This document shows, in pieces, positions 43,018-52,618 of a DNA stretch of 64,000 nt. Below the pieces are notes generated by a model that saw nothing but the letters and a program-made list of their open reading frames with translations, did not search any database and had not been told where the DNA came from. Source of the stretch: Cytophagales bacterium. GTDB lineage: Bacteria; Bacteroidota; Bacteroidia; Cytophagales; Spirosomataceae. The first letter of the stretch is position 1. Each line of letters opens with the position of its first letter. The stretch lies in assembly GCA_013298025.1 (NCBI GenBank), contig JAAFJE010000006.1:178863-242862 (forward strand), in the 5' to 3' direction. A program made the translations under genes and the position numbers.

Positions 43018-43849
43018 CGTGATTTTCAGAGCTATAGCCAATCAAATTGCCGATTTTACGCCCATTTCATTGGGCGAAATGGATGGCGTAAAGCTCATGG
43101 ATAGGGTCGATGTAAAATACCTTATTCCTTTGGCTTTGATGCCAGAATTGCTCCAACAACTCCAAGACTCGTATCGTGTACTCGAAGTAGAGGAATGCCG
43201 CTTGTGTCCTTACAAAACGCTTTATTACGACACGCCCAACTTAGATTTGTACAAAGCACACCAAAATGGGGCGAGAAATCGCTATAAAATACGGGCAAGA
43301 GATTATGTACAATCAGACCTTTCTTTTTTTGAAATAAAGTTTAAAAATAACAAAGGTAGAACCAAAAAAACACGCATCCGCCAAAGTCAGATTATCCCTA
43401 CATTAGGAGAAGTACAAGCCGATTTTTTGAAAAAAACAACCGAAAAGGTTTGTCCAGAAGGCTTAAAAGGAGTGATTTGGGTCAATTATCATCGCATTAC
43501 CTTGGTCAATAAAACCTCGGCCGAACGCCTTACCATTGACCTCAACCTTACTTTTCAGCAAGGTGTACAACTCAAGCAATATCCCGAACTGGTGATTGCA
43601 GAGGTAAAACAAGAAAAAGCCAATGCTTCTCCTTTTATCGAATTGATGCGCCAATACCGCCTCAAAGAAGGAGGAATTAGCAAATATTGCTTTGGCATGA
43701 TTAGCCTGTACCACCATATCAAACAGAACACATTCAAACAACATTTAAGAAAAGTATCAAAAATCATTGCACAACATGAACATCTTAGCACAAATCACCT
43801 CGCAACCCATTATAGAGAGTTTTCAGTTAATCGACAAGCTGTCGGCTAA
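43007..43849 (+). CDS. VTC-domain polyphosphate polymerase-like protein
   Basis: A 280-residue VTC domain: MDRVDVKYLIPLALMPELL, LYYDTPNLDLYKAHQNGARNRYKIRARDY, FFEIKFKNNKGRTKKTRI and ELVIAEVKQEKA. These carry the basic tunnel residues and acidic metal ligands of the triphosphate-tunnel fold. In yeast Vtc4 the domain makes polyphosphate from ATP. Bacterial versions are not well characterised. It overlaps the DUF4956 gene by 74 bp. It is placed between a YD-repeat protein and a membrane protein. Confidence 0.85.
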   Translation: MPSSVIFRAIANQIADFTPISLGEMDGVKLMDRVDVKYLIPLALMPELLQQLQDSYRVLEVEECRLCPYKTLYYDTPNLDLYKAHQNGARNRYKIRARDYVQSDLSFFEIKFKNNKGRTKKTRIRQSQIIPTLGEVQADFLKKTTEKVCPEGLKGVIWVNYHRITLVNKTSAERLTIDLNLTFQQGVQLKQYPELVIAEVKQEKANASPFIELMRQYRLKEGGISKYCFGMISLYHHIKQNTFKQHLRKVSKIIAQHEHLSTNHLATHYREFSVNRQAVG

Positions 43850-44393
43850 ATTTTTCATGCGTTTAGGCATTGATTTATTGGCAGTATTGGTACTGATTCG
43901 CTTGATTTATTACCGCAATTATCGCCGTGCCGATTTGTTTTTGACCTTCTTTATTTTCAACCTCATCATTTTTTTACTCACCTATATGCTCAATAAAGTG
44001 GTGATGTCGATGGGGGCAGCCTTTGGTTTGTTTGCGGTGTTTTCGATGTTGCGTTACCGCACAGAGGGTATTTCTACCAAAGACATGACTTACCTGTTTA
44101 TGGTCATTGCCATTGGACTTATCTCGGCGGTGAGCAAAGGTGGTTGGGACGAGCTTTCGGTTTTGAATGGCATTGTGTTGCTGGTTACGTGGGTGATGGA
44201 AAGTGGATTTTTGTTGAAAAAAGAATTTTCAAAACAAGTGTATTATGAAAAAATAGAACTCATTACGCCCGAACGCCGTACCGAACTGCTGCAAGATTTA
44301 CGCCAGCGTACAGGCTTGGAAGTACATCGGGTTGAAATTCATGAAATAGATTTTTTGAAAGATGCTACCCGCATGACCATTTTTTACCATTGA
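43776..44393 (+). CDS. DUF4956 membrane protein
   Basis: A 205-residue protein with about four membrane helices (LAVLVLIRLIYY, LFLTFFIFNLIIFLLTYML, LFMVIAIGLISA and WVMESGFLL) and the conserved AAFGLFAVFSMLRYRTEGISTKDMTYLF. DUF4956 genes often accompany VTC-domain genes. A role in moving or anchoring the product is inferred. The ATG at 43776 lies within the VTC frame; the overlap suggests coupled translation. Confidence 0.88.
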   Translation: MNILAQITSQPIIESFQLIDKLSAKFFMRLGIDLLAVLVLIRLIYYRNYRRADLFLTFFIFNLIIFLLTYMLNKVVMSMGAAFGLFAVFSMLRYRTEGISTKDMTYLFMVIAIGLISAVSKGGWDELSVLNGIVLLVTWVMESGFLLKKEFSKQVYYEKIELITPERRTELLQDLRQRTGLEVHRVEIHEIDFLKDATRMTIFYH

Positions 44394-44431
44394 TTCCATT
44401 GTACTTGCCGATAACACATACAACTAAAAAT

Positions 44432-45094
44432 ATGAAAAAATTCTTTGGCTTTCTTATGATGCTATTGCCTTTGACAACATGGGCACAAACAACCGATACC
44501 GAAAATAGGGTTTGGACGGGCTTTACGGTCGAGAAAAAACTCTCCAATCATTTCAAAGTACAACTCAACGGACAGTTGCGTGTAGAAGAAGATGTACAAA
44601 CCCTAACCACGTATTTGGGAGAATTGGGCGTAGCCTATAAGCTCAACAAACACATCGAAGTATCAGGATTTTACCGCTTTTCGGGCAGGAGAAAATGGGA
44701 TAAAGAAACAGCAGCGTATGAATATCGCCCTTATCATCGCTACTATTTCAATGCTTCTTATGCGACAAAAATCTCAATGTTTAAGTTTTCGTATCGTTTG
44801 CGTTACCAAAATCAATTCAAAGATACCGATACGGGCATCGAATTTACGAAGAGCTATTTACGCAATAAATTTGAACTAGCATACCCCAATAAATCAAAAT
44901 TTACGCCAAGTATTTCGGCTGATTTGTTTTACCAAATTGGCGACCAATTCGACCAAATTCGGTATAAAGTTGGCGTTGATTACGACATCAATAAGCGTCA
45001 TTCTGTCGAATTATCGGGTTTTAGAGATTTTTCTTTAGTGCCATCCAATACCAATATTTATGCGTTAAGTCTTCATTATAAGTTTAAATTATAA
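44432..45094 (+). CDS. DUF2490 outer-membrane protein
   Basis: A 220-residue protein with a signal peptide (MKKFFGFLMMLLPLTTWAQ) and alternating beta strands ending FKL, typical of a small outer-membrane barrel (DUF2490). The start at 44432 gives a clean signal peptide; an upstream ATG at 44390 overlaps the DUF4956 stop. It is the last gene of the VTC cluster and is followed by a hairpin. Confidence 0.82.
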   Translation: MKKFFGFLMMLLPLTTWAQTTDTENRVWTGFTVEKKLSNHFKVQLNGQLRVEEDVQTLTTYLGELGVAYKLNKHIEVSGFYRFSGRRKWDKETAAYEYRPYHRYYFNASYATKISMFKFSYRLRYQNQFKDTDTGIEFTKSYLRNKFELAYPNKSKFTPSISADLFYQIGDQFDQIRYKVGVDYDINKRHSVELSGFRDFSLVPSNTNIYALSLHYKFKL

Positions 45095-45159
45095 TTCGCA
45101 TAAATATAATTAATAAACTGATTTTCAGACAAATACAATATTTTAAAAAGCATTTTTTG

Positions 45160-45192
45160 AAAGCTGACGGACAAAACCTATCAGCTTTTTTT
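45160..45192 (+). terminator. Terminator after the VTC/DUF4956/DUF2490 cluster
   Basis: AAAGCTGA and TCAGCTTT form an 8-bp stem with a 13-nt loop, followed by a run of T residues. It is 65 bp after the DUF2490 stop. Confidence 0.7.
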
Positions 45193-45314
45193 ATGTGTTT
45201 TTTTGAATAATTTAAGATAAAGTTGAAGAAATAAAAGAAGTTTGTTGTTATGACAAAAATTAATACACAAAATACTTGACACGAATAGTCAACGTGATTT
45301 ACCTTTCGGTCGAA

Positions 45315-45731
45315 ATGAAAAAAGCGTATTCAAAATATCTCTTGTCACTGAGCATTCTCTTGTTGAGCCTCGTAAGTCAGGCACATAAGAGCGATATTTT
45401 GTTGGCTTCCAAAGGAACTTTGTCGGTTGCAGATGCAGTTGCAAACCAGCAAAAATCCTTCGCAACGCATCAAGTATTCTTCGCTGCTAAATATTCGCTA
45501 GAAACCAAAGACAAAGCGTTGTTTGATGCGGAAGAAGAGGTTGAGGAAAAAGAAGGATTAGAAACAAGCAAAAGAACAGCCGACGTTCAGCAGCACTTTA
45601 CTTCGCTTTTTTACAACTGGTATCAACATTATATACTTCTCAATACCCTGCAAAGCTTACCTTCTCGTAAGCATTGCCTTCACTTTTCTTCTAACAAACT
45701 GTTTATCATGTTCCGTGTTTTCAGAATATGA
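45315..45731 (+). CDS. Small secreted protein upstream of the RND operon
   Basis: A 138-residue protein. A signal peptide (MKKAYSKYLLSLSILLLSLVSQA) is followed by an acidic stretch (FDAEEEVEEKEGLE). A hydrophobic, basic C terminus (LPSRKHCLHFSSNKLFIMFRVFRI) has one Cys and several His. I recognise no family. It lies about 200 bp before the efflux adaptor, on the same strand. It may be a regulatory or metal/drug-sensing accessory, or unrelated. Confidence 0.5.
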   Translation: MKKAYSKYLLSLSILLLSLVSQAHKSDILLASKGTLSVADAVANQQKSFATHQVFFAAKYSLETKDKALFDAEEEVEEKEGLETSKRTADVQQHFTSLFYNWYQHYILLNTLQSLPSRKHCLHFSSNKLFIMFRVFRI

Positions 45732-45938
45732 TACCCTTGGGTTAATGCCCATCAGCTTTATTTTTTATTGGTAAAAGCAACTGAACACCCTTGATTTCTC
45801 GCTAGGGTTCAATCAAATGACGTACATTTTTTACAGTTTACGCCCTTGAAGCGTGCTGTAAGTTATATGCTTTTGCCTCTCTATTTCAACTGAACCAATT
45901 CAGTAATCTGTCTCAATAAATCAATACACTTTCATCTC

Positions 45939-47024
45939 ATGAAAAAAATACTCATCCTTATGGGTGTGGCTGTAGCCTTGTGCCATACCAGTTGTGAATC
46001 GACTAAAGCCGAAGAAAAGAAAGAAGAACTCAAATTGTTGGTGACAAGCCCTTTGGTCAAAGACACCACCATTACCAAGGAGTACGTTTGTCAGATTCAC
46101 GCCATTCAACACATCGAAATGCGAGCCTTGGAAAGAGGTTATTTGAAAAAAATCTATGTGGACGAAGGGCAGTTGGTCAAAAGTGGGCAAATGATGTTTC
46201 AAATCTTACCGCTGCAATACCAAGCCGAATTTCAGAAAGCACAAGCCGAGGCAAACTATGCCGAAATTGAGTATAAGAACACCAAAGCCCTTGCCGATAG
46301 CAACATTGTATCACGCAACGAATTGGCTTTGGCAAGAGCCAAATACGACAAAGCCAAAGCCGAAATGGATTTAGCCAAAGTACACCTTGGCTTTACCGAA
46401 ATCAAAGCTCCTTTCGATGGCATCATGGACCATTTCTATGTACGAGAAGGCAGCCTTTTGGCAGAAGGCGACTTGCTTACGACGCTTTCAGATAACAGCA
46501 AAATGTGGGTATATTTCAACGTTCCAGAATCGGAATATTTGAATTATAAAACCAAGGCAAACAACAGCAACCTGATGTCGGTAAAGCTCAAAATGGCAAA
46601 CCAAGATATATTTCAATACCCTGGCGTTGTACAAACCATAGAAGCCGACTTCAACAACGAAACGGGTAACATTGCCTTCCGAGCTACATTTCCCAATCCG
46701 AATAAACTGCTTCGTCATGGCGAAACAGGGAATATTTTGATGCAAGTACCCATGAAAAATGCCATCATTATTCCGCAAAAAGCGACGTATGAAGTACTTG
46801 AAAAGAAATATGTTTTTGTAGTAGATAAAGATAACGTCGTAAAATCAAGAGAAATCACCATCGGTGCCGAGTTGCCCGATTTGTACGTGGTGAAAGGAGG
46901 CTTGAAGGGCGACGAAAAAATACTGCTTGAAGGCATCAAAAAGGTACGTGACAACGACAAAATCCGATACGACTACAAAGAACCTAAGTCGGTCGTTGCG
47001 AACCTAAAAGTATATGCCGAGTAA
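45939..47024 (+). CDS. RND efflux periplasmic adaptor (membrane-fusion protein)
   Basis: A 361-residue lipoprotein-type adaptor. The lipobox-like HTSCES comes after the signal. Then come a lipoyl/barrel-sandwich region (VDEGQLVKSGQMMFQI), an alpha-hairpin (EANYAEIEYKNTKAL to KAEMDLAK) and the second lipoyl half (IKAPFDGIMDH). It bridges the inner-membrane pump and the outer-membrane channel. It is the first gene of the operon with the pump and TolC-like genes. Confidence 0.93.
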   Translation: MKKILILMGVAVALCHTSCESTKAEEKKEELKLLVTSPLVKDTTITKEYVCQIHAIQHIEMRALERGYLKKIYVDEGQLVKSGQMMFQILPLQYQAEFQKAQAEANYAEIEYKNTKALADSNIVSRNELALARAKYDKAKAEMDLAKVHLGFTEIKAPFDGIMDHFYVREGSLLAEGDLLTTLSDNSKMWVYFNVPESEYLNYKTKANNSNLMSVKLKMANQDIFQYPGVVQTIEADFNNETGNIAFRATFPNPNKLLRHGETGNILMQVPMKNAIIIPQKATYEVLEKKYVFVVDKDNVVKSREITIGAELPDLYVVKGGLKGDEKILLEGIKKVRDNDKIRYDYKEPKSVVANLKVYAE

Positions 47025-47140
47025 ATAAAATCTGTCTGGATGTGCTATTTTTTGAGTAAGCCTCGGTAGGCTTGTTCTGGCAACGCTATGTCCTTACGGA
47101 TGTATTTAACCAACTTTTGTATTCAAAATTCAAGCGTATT

Positions 47141-50100
47141 ATGTTTAGTAAATTCATTCATAGACCGGTATTAGCCATTGTAATATCGATTGTCATTATA
47201 TTCTTGGGTGTGCTGTCGGTTAAGACGCTTCCCACCTCTCAATTCCCCGAAATTGCCCCACCAGTGGTCATGGTAACGGCTTCGTATCCGGGGGCAAGTG
47301 CGAAAGTACTCACCGAATCGGTCTTAATTCCGCTCGAACAAGCCATCAATGGTGTTTGGGGAATGCGTTATATGACTTCCGATGCCACCAGTGCAGGCGA
47401 AGCCAATATTCAAATCGTATTTAATTTGGGCACCGACCCCGACCAAGCCCTCGTACAAGTCAATACCCGTATCGCACAGGTACTCAACCGTCTGCCTCCG
47501 CTCGTACAGCGAGAAGGGGTAGTTGTAAACCGTGTGATGAACAGTATGTTGATGTACGTTAACTTGTACAGCAAGGACAAAAATGCCGACATGAAGTTTT
47601 TGTTCAACTTTGCTGGGGTAAATATGATTCCTGAATTACAACGCCTCAATGGTATTGGGCAAGCCCGTATTTTGGGTAGTCGCCAGTATGCCATGCGTAT
47701 TTGGTTGAACCCCGACCGTATGCGGGCCTACAATATTTCGGCAGATGAAGTGATGGCCGCCCTCAACGACCAAAGTGTGATTGGGTCGCCGGGGCGTATT
47801 GGTCGTGCCGATGGTAAAAGAGCCGAAGCCCTCGAATATGTACTTACGTATCAAGGGCGTTTCAACAAGCCAGAACAGTACCAAGATGTCATCATTCGGG
47901 CCAATCCGAATGGCGAAATCTTGAAACTCAAAGACGTAGCCAAAGTAGAGTTGGGTAGCGAATACTACGATATTTATTCCAATCTTAATGGTTATCCATC
48001 GGCAGCGATTGTCCTCAAACAAACCTATGGTAGTAATGCCAGCGATGTAATCAAGAGTGTAAAAGCCAAGCTTGAAGAGTTGAAGAAAACCTCTTTTCCG
48101 CCCGGTATGGACTACCAAATCAGCTATGACGTATCGAACTTTTTGGATGCTTCTACCGAAAACGTGATTCATACCCTACGAGATGCCTTTATCTTGGTAG
48201 CCTTGGTGGTATTTGTATTCTTGGGCGATTGGCGTTCTACGCTCATTCCAACGCTTGCCGTACCTATTTCGTTGATTGGGGCATTTATTTTTATCAAACT
48301 TTTTGGGCTGACCATCAATATGATTACGCTTTTTGCCTTGGTATTGGCGATTGGTATTGTGGTAGATGATGCCATTGTGGTTGTAGAGGCGGTTCATGCC
48401 AAAATGGAAGAAGAACATTTGTCGCCTTACAAAGCCGTCAGAAAAGTACTAGGCGAAATCAGTGGGGCTGTTATTGCCATTACGTTATTGATGACAGCCG
48501 TGTTTGTACCAGTGGCATTTATGACGGGTCCTGTCGGCATTTTTTACCGACAATTCTCCATTACAATGGCTAGTTCTATTATCCTTTCGGGGGTCGTAGC
48601 CCTTACCGTTACGCCTGTGCTTTGTGCTATGATTTTGAAAAATAATCATGGAAAACCTCGTAAAAAGAATATGCTTACCAAAGCCCTCGACCGTTTCAAT
48701 AGTGCATTCGATAAGTTGACAGGCAGATACGTAAGTTTATTAAGGCTGATAGCCCATAGAAAACTCGTTACCGTTGGTTTGTGGATTGTATTTGTGGTGG
48801 GCATCATTGCCATCACGAGCAATTTGCCTTCGGGTTTTATTCCGAGTGAAGACCAAGGCATGATTTATGCCATTATTCAAACGCCTCCCGGCTCGACCCT
48901 AGAGCGTACCAATGACATTTCTCGTAAGCTACAAGAAATTGCCGAAAAGGTAGAAGGCATTCAGTCGGTTTCGGCGTTAGCTGGTTATGAAGTTCTTACC
49001 GAAGGCCGTGGCTCAAATGCAGGTACGTGTTTGATTAACCTCAAGCCTTGGGACGAACGCAAGCATTCTGTTTCTGAAATTATTTATGAATTAGAAGAAA
49101 AAGCCCAAGAAATTCCCGGTGCAACCATCGAATTTTTCGACCCACCAGCCGTACCGGGCTATGGGGCAGCGGGTGGTTTTGCCTTGCAATTATTGGATAA
49201 AACCAATAGCGGTGACTATAACCAATTGGAAAATGTGAAAAACGATTTCATGCGTGCTTTACAAAAACGCAAAGAATTGACAGGTCTTTTCACATTCTTT
49301 AGTGCCAATTATCCACAATACGAACTAGAAATAGACAACCAACTGGCGATGCAAAAAGGCGTATCCATTGGCAATGCCATGAATACCTTGTCTATTTTGA
49401 TTGGTAGTACCTACGAACTTGGTTTTATCAAATTCCAACGTTTCTTCAAAGTGTTTGTACAAGCTTCGCCAGAGTTTCGACAACTCCCAGAAGACATCAT
49501 GAAGTTGTATGTAAAAAATGACCACGGCGAAATGGTGCCATTCTCGGCTTTCATGAAAATTAAAAAAATGCAAGGGCCCAACGAAATCAACCGCTACAAT
49601 ATGTACACAACGGCGGCCATCAGAGGGGGAGCAGCCAAAGGGTATAGTTCGGGGCAGGCGATTGCTGCCGTGCAGGAAGTTGCCAAACAAACCTTACCCC
49701 GTGGATTCGACATTGACTGGGCGGCTTTGTCGTATGACGAAGTACGCAGAGGCAACGAAGCACTTTACATTTTCTTGATTGTATTGGCGTTTGTGTATGT
49801 GGTATTAGCTGCTCAGTATGAAAGCTTTATTATTCCATTGGCGGTGGTGCTATCGTTGCCAGCAGGGGTATTTGGGTCGTTTATGCTTATCAAATCTATG
49901 GGACTTGCCAACGATATTTATGCCCAAGTGGGGTTGGTTATGTTGGTTGGTTTGTTGGGTAAAAATGCGGTATTGATTGTAGAGTTTGCCATGCAAAAAC
50001 ATCACCAAGGCTCATCGGTTTTGGAAGCGGCCATCGAAGGGGCAAAAGTACGTTTCCGTCCTATTTTGATGACATCTTTTGCCTTTATCGCAGGGTTGAT

Positions 50101-50347
50101 TCCCTTGGTTATGGCACACGGTGCTGGAGCGATAGGCAACCGTACCATTGGAGCTTCAGCTTTGGGAGGGATGCTTTTCGGAACAATCTTTGGCGTAATT
50201 ATCGTGCCAGGCTTGTACTATATCTTCGGTAAATTGGCCGAAGGACGGAAGCTAATCAGAGATGAAGAAGACGAATCTTTAACCGAAAATTTTGTACACG
50301 CTATCGACGCTTTCCCAGCACTAGACGACACGAAAGATGATGAGTAA
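47141..50347 (+). CDS. RND efflux transporter (HAE1 type)
   Basis: A 1068-residue inner-membrane pump starting MFSKFIHRPVLAIVISI. The usual 12 helices and two periplasmic loops are present. Proton-relay acidic residues lie in ALVLAIGIVVDDAIVVVEAVH, and the family motif LVGLLGKNAVLIVEFA is present. It probably exports hydrophobic drugs or lipids. An earlier in-frame start at 47072 would not fit the membrane helix. The TolC-like gene overlaps its end by 11 bp. Confidence 0.95.
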   Translation: MFSKFIHRPVLAIVISIVIIFLGVLSVKTLPTSQFPEIAPPVVMVTASYPGASAKVLTESVLIPLEQAINGVWGMRYMTSDATSAGEANIQIVFNLGTDPDQALVQVNTRIAQVLNRLPPLVQREGVVVNRVMNSMLMYVNLYSKDKNADMKFLFNFAGVNMIPELQRLNGIGQARILGSRQYAMRIWLNPDRMRAYNISADEVMAALNDQSVIGSPGRIGRADGKRAEALEYVLTYQGRFNKPEQYQDVIIRANPNGEILKLKDVAKVELGSEYYDIYSNLNGYPSAAIVLKQTYGSNASDVIKSVKAKLEELKKTSFPPGMDYQISYDVSNFLDASTENVIHTLRDAFILVALVVFVFLGDWRSTLIPTLAVPISLIGAFIFIKLFGLTINMITLFALVLAIGIVVDDAIVVVEAVHAKMEEEHLSPYKAVRKVLGEISGAVIAITLLMTAVFVPVAFMTGPVGIFYRQFSITMASSIILSGVVALTVTPVLCAMILKNNHGKPRKKNMLTKALDRFNSAFDKLTGRYVSLLRLIAHRKLVTVGLWIVFVVGIIAITSNLPSGFIPSEDQGMIYAIIQTPPGSTLERTNDISRKLQEIAEKVEGIQSVSALAGYEVLTEGRGSNAGTCLINLKPWDERKHSVSEIIYELEEKAQEIPGATIEFFDPPAVPGYGAAGGFALQLLDKTNSGDYNQLENVKNDFMRALQKRKELTGLFTFFSANYPQYELEIDNQLAMQKGVSIGNAMNTLSILIGSTYELGFIKFQRFFKVFVQASPEFRQLPEDIMKLYVKNDHGEMVPFSAFMKIKKMQGPNEINRYNMYTTAAIRGGAAKGYSSGQAIAAVQEVAKQTLPRGFDIDWAALSYDEVRRGNEALYIFLIVLAFVYVVLAAQYESFIIPLAVVLSLPAGVFGSFMLIKSMGLANDIYAQVGLVMLVGLLGKNAVLIVEFAMQKHHQGSSVLEAAIEGAKVRFRPILMTSFAFIAGLIPLVMAHGAGAIGNRTIGASALGGMLFGTIFGVIIVPGLYYIFGKLAEGRKLIRDEEDESLTENFVHAIDAFPALDDTKDDE

Positions 50348-51776
50348 TAAAACCTTAACACACCTAGCCATCGGCGGAATGCTGATGCTAGTGGCAGCTT
50401 GTATGCCTAAATCGTTGGTACAAGTTGATAGAAAAGAAAACAGGGCTGTTCCTGCTCATTTCAACCAAGATACCGATTCGACCAATACCGCCAAGGTTTC
50501 TTGGAAAACGTATTTTACCGACTCGTATTTGGTGGCTTTGATTGATACCGCCTTGCATCATAACCAAGAATTGAACATTACTTTGCAAGAAATTGAAATC
50601 ACCCAAAACGAAATTATGGCACGCAAAGGGGAATACCTGCCTTTCGTAAAACTTGGGGGTGGCTTGGGTGTTGAAAAAGTTTCGAGATATACCAGTCAAG
50701 GAGCAAGTGATGCCAATTCAGAAATACGCCCGGGTGTAGAAACGCCCGAAGTGTTGCCCGATATGTTTGCAGGAGCAATGGCTCATTGGGAGATAGATAT
50801 TTGGCATAAATTGCGTAATGCCCGAAAAGTGGCTGTCGCCAATTACTTGGCAACTATCGAAGGTAAAAATTTCTTAGTAACCAATTTGGTTTCTGAAATT
50901 GCTCGCTCGTATTACGAACTGATGGCGTTGGACAACCAACTAGCGTTGATTAAGAAAAATGTTGATATTCTGAACAATGCCTTGGTGATTATCAGACAAG
51001 AAAAACAAGCAGCCAAAGTAACCGAGCTTGCCGTGCGAAGGTTTGAAGCGGAGGTTTTCAAAACCCAAAGTTTGCAGTTTGAAATTCAGCAAAAAATTGT
51101 TGAAACCGAAAACCGTATCAACTTTTTGGTAGGTCGATTCCCTACACACGTAGAGCGTAGTTCCTCACAATTTAACGAACTAACGCCGACCAAAATCTAT
51201 GCTGGCTTGCCTGCCCAACTGATTGAAAACCGCCCAGATATACGCCAAGCAACATTAAAACTTGAAGCTGCGAAATTGGATATAAGCATTGCCAAAGCCA
51301 ATTTTTACCCATCATTGGGCTTGTCGGCAGGCTTGGGCTTTCGGTCGTACAATCCTTTGTATTTGGTGAGCATTCCGCAAGCCTTGGTATCGTCGTTGGC
51401 TGGCGATATAGCTGGGCCTTTGATTAACAAAAATGCCTTGATTGCTACCTATAAAAATGCCAATGCCAAGCAAATTCAGGCTATTTATGATTTTGAAAGA
51501 ACCGTGTTGAATGCTTGTATCGAAGTCACAAATCAGTTGTCGAATATCGACAATTTGGATAAAAACTATGCGATGAAAAACAACCAAGTGCAAGCACTCA
51601 ACAAATCGACTGATATTTCGCTCAAATTGTTTACGTCTGCACGGGCCGACTACATGGAAGTATTGCTTACACAGCGAGATGTATTGGAGGCACGTATGGA
51701 GCTTATCGAAACACGTATGCGACAAATGAACGCCTTGGTGAATACTTACCGAGCCTTGGGCGGTGGATGGAATTAA
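50337..51776 (+). CDS. TolC-like outer-membrane efflux lipoprotein (NodT family)
   Basis: A 479-residue channel with a lipobox (LVAACMPKS) and the repeated helical hairpins of outer-membrane factors (NELNIT-type QELNITLQEIEITQNEI, LIENRPDIRQATLKLEAAKLDISIAKANFYPSLGLSAG, YMEVLLTQRDVLEARMELIETRMRQMNALVNTYRALGGGWN). It completes the RND system. Its start overlaps the pump gene by 11 bp. Confidence 0.95.
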   Translation: MMSNKTLTHLAIGGMLMLVAACMPKSLVQVDRKENRAVPAHFNQDTDSTNTAKVSWKTYFTDSYLVALIDTALHHNQELNITLQEIEITQNEIMARKGEYLPFVKLGGGLGVEKVSRYTSQGASDANSEIRPGVETPEVLPDMFAGAMAHWEIDIWHKLRNARKVAVANYLATIEGKNFLVTNLVSEIARSYYELMALDNQLALIKKNVDILNNALVIIRQEKQAAKVTELAVRRFEAEVFKTQSLQFEIQQKIVETENRINFLVGRFPTHVERSSSQFNELTPTKIYAGLPAQLIENRPDIRQATLKLEAAKLDISIAKANFYPSLGLSAGLGFRSYNPLYLVSIPQALVSSLAGDIAGPLINKNALIATYKNANAKQIQAIYDFERTVLNACIEVTNQLSNIDNLDKNYAMKNNQVQALNKSTDISLKLFTSARADYMEVLLTQRDVLEARMELIETRMRQMNALVNTYRALGGGWN

Positions 51777-51798
51777 GTTGTAAGTGTATTCTGTAGTA

Positions 51799-51838
51799 AA
51801 AATAACCCCATCTCAAACGATGAGATGGGGATTATTTC
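51799..51838. terminator. Strong terminator after the RND operon
   Basis: AAATAACCCCATCTCA, a 5-nt loop, TGAGATGGGGATTATTT. The 10-bp GC-rich core is perfect, with A/T tracts on both sides. It can act in both directions, since the downstream gene converges. Confidence 0.85.
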
Positions 51839-51907
51839 TTTAGGATAGTTTTTACAAACACTTCACCTCGCATGACATCAAACGTATGTTAGCGACTGGT
51901 TTTCGTT

Positions 51908-52618
51908 CTATGCTTCTATTTTCCATATACCTCCAACATAGGGATTTGGGGTATCTCTTATTAATGATGAAAATGCTACACAACGAGTTGTCAACTCGTT
52001 TGGTAAGGAAAATCCCGATACTTTCTCTACCTTGTATGTATCAATAAAGTTTTCATAAATGGCTCCGTACTCGTCATTTGTCGGTGATGCGATACTAAAT
52101 GTTTTTGTACTATTCCGTTTAAAACTAAACCACTCCGTGTAAAACCCTTCTGCTTCATCAGGAATATCTTGTCTATTATTTTTAGCTGGAGCGTTAGTTA
52201 GATTTCTAAAAAAATTGATGTAGTCATTATGTTTCCCAACAATCATAAAATAACTTGAAGAACCCTGTTTGGTGTTCATTAAATACATTCGCATCAAGTC
52301 ATTAAATATCCTTTCCTTTTCTGATTTTTCATGCGTCCCGTCTTTTGCCAATTTAAACTCAAAAGCATTTAGAATTTTATATCCCGCATTAACGGTAGGT
52401 TGGTCAATCGTTACTAAATCAATTCTTCTATTTTCTAATTCAGGATGTAAGAATTCCAATTTTATTTGAACCAAAGAAATACCAATACCTGTTAGATAAT
52501 CCGCAACAGGGTACTTAATTGAAGATTCTTGAATCATAAAACCTCTACCTACTCTGTCTTGATAGCAGAACCAATATGAAACGGAATGAATCAAAGCATT
52601 GAAATCAATTTGTTTCAT
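51908..52618 (-). CDS. Unrecognised protein with a possible PD-(D/E)xK nuclease core
   Basis: A 236-residue protein with no signal peptide. The central RRIDLVTID and AFEFKLAKDG contain D67 and E87-x-K89. That spacing fits a PD-(D/E)xK nuclease fold; no other nuclease motif is evident. The N-terminal part has WFCYQDRVGRGFMIQESSIKYPVADYL, as seen in proteins that act on DNA ends. The tail holds FSSLIRDTPNPYVGGIW. Base composition is AT-rich. Its start overlaps the upstream 82-residue gene by 4 bp (ATGA), so the two form a translationally coupled pair. Function is unknown; a defence or nuclease-inhibitor module is a guess. Confidence 0.6.
   Translation of the reverse strand: MKQIDFNALIHSVSYWFCYQDRVGRGFMIQESSIKYPVADYLTGIGISLVQIKLEFLHPELENRRIDLVTIDQPTVNAGYKILNAFEFKLAKDGTHEKSEKERIFNDLMRMYLMNTKQGSSSYFMIVGKHNDYINFFRNLTNAPAKNNRQDIPDEAEGFYTEWFSFKRNSTKTFSIASPTNDEYGAIYENFIDTYKVEKVSGFSLPNELTTRCVAFSSLIRDTPNPYVGGIWKIEA

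Noticed and set aside
48169..48418. Minus-strand ORFs within the RND pump gene
   Set aside because: The pump frame covers the region fully with conserved motifs.
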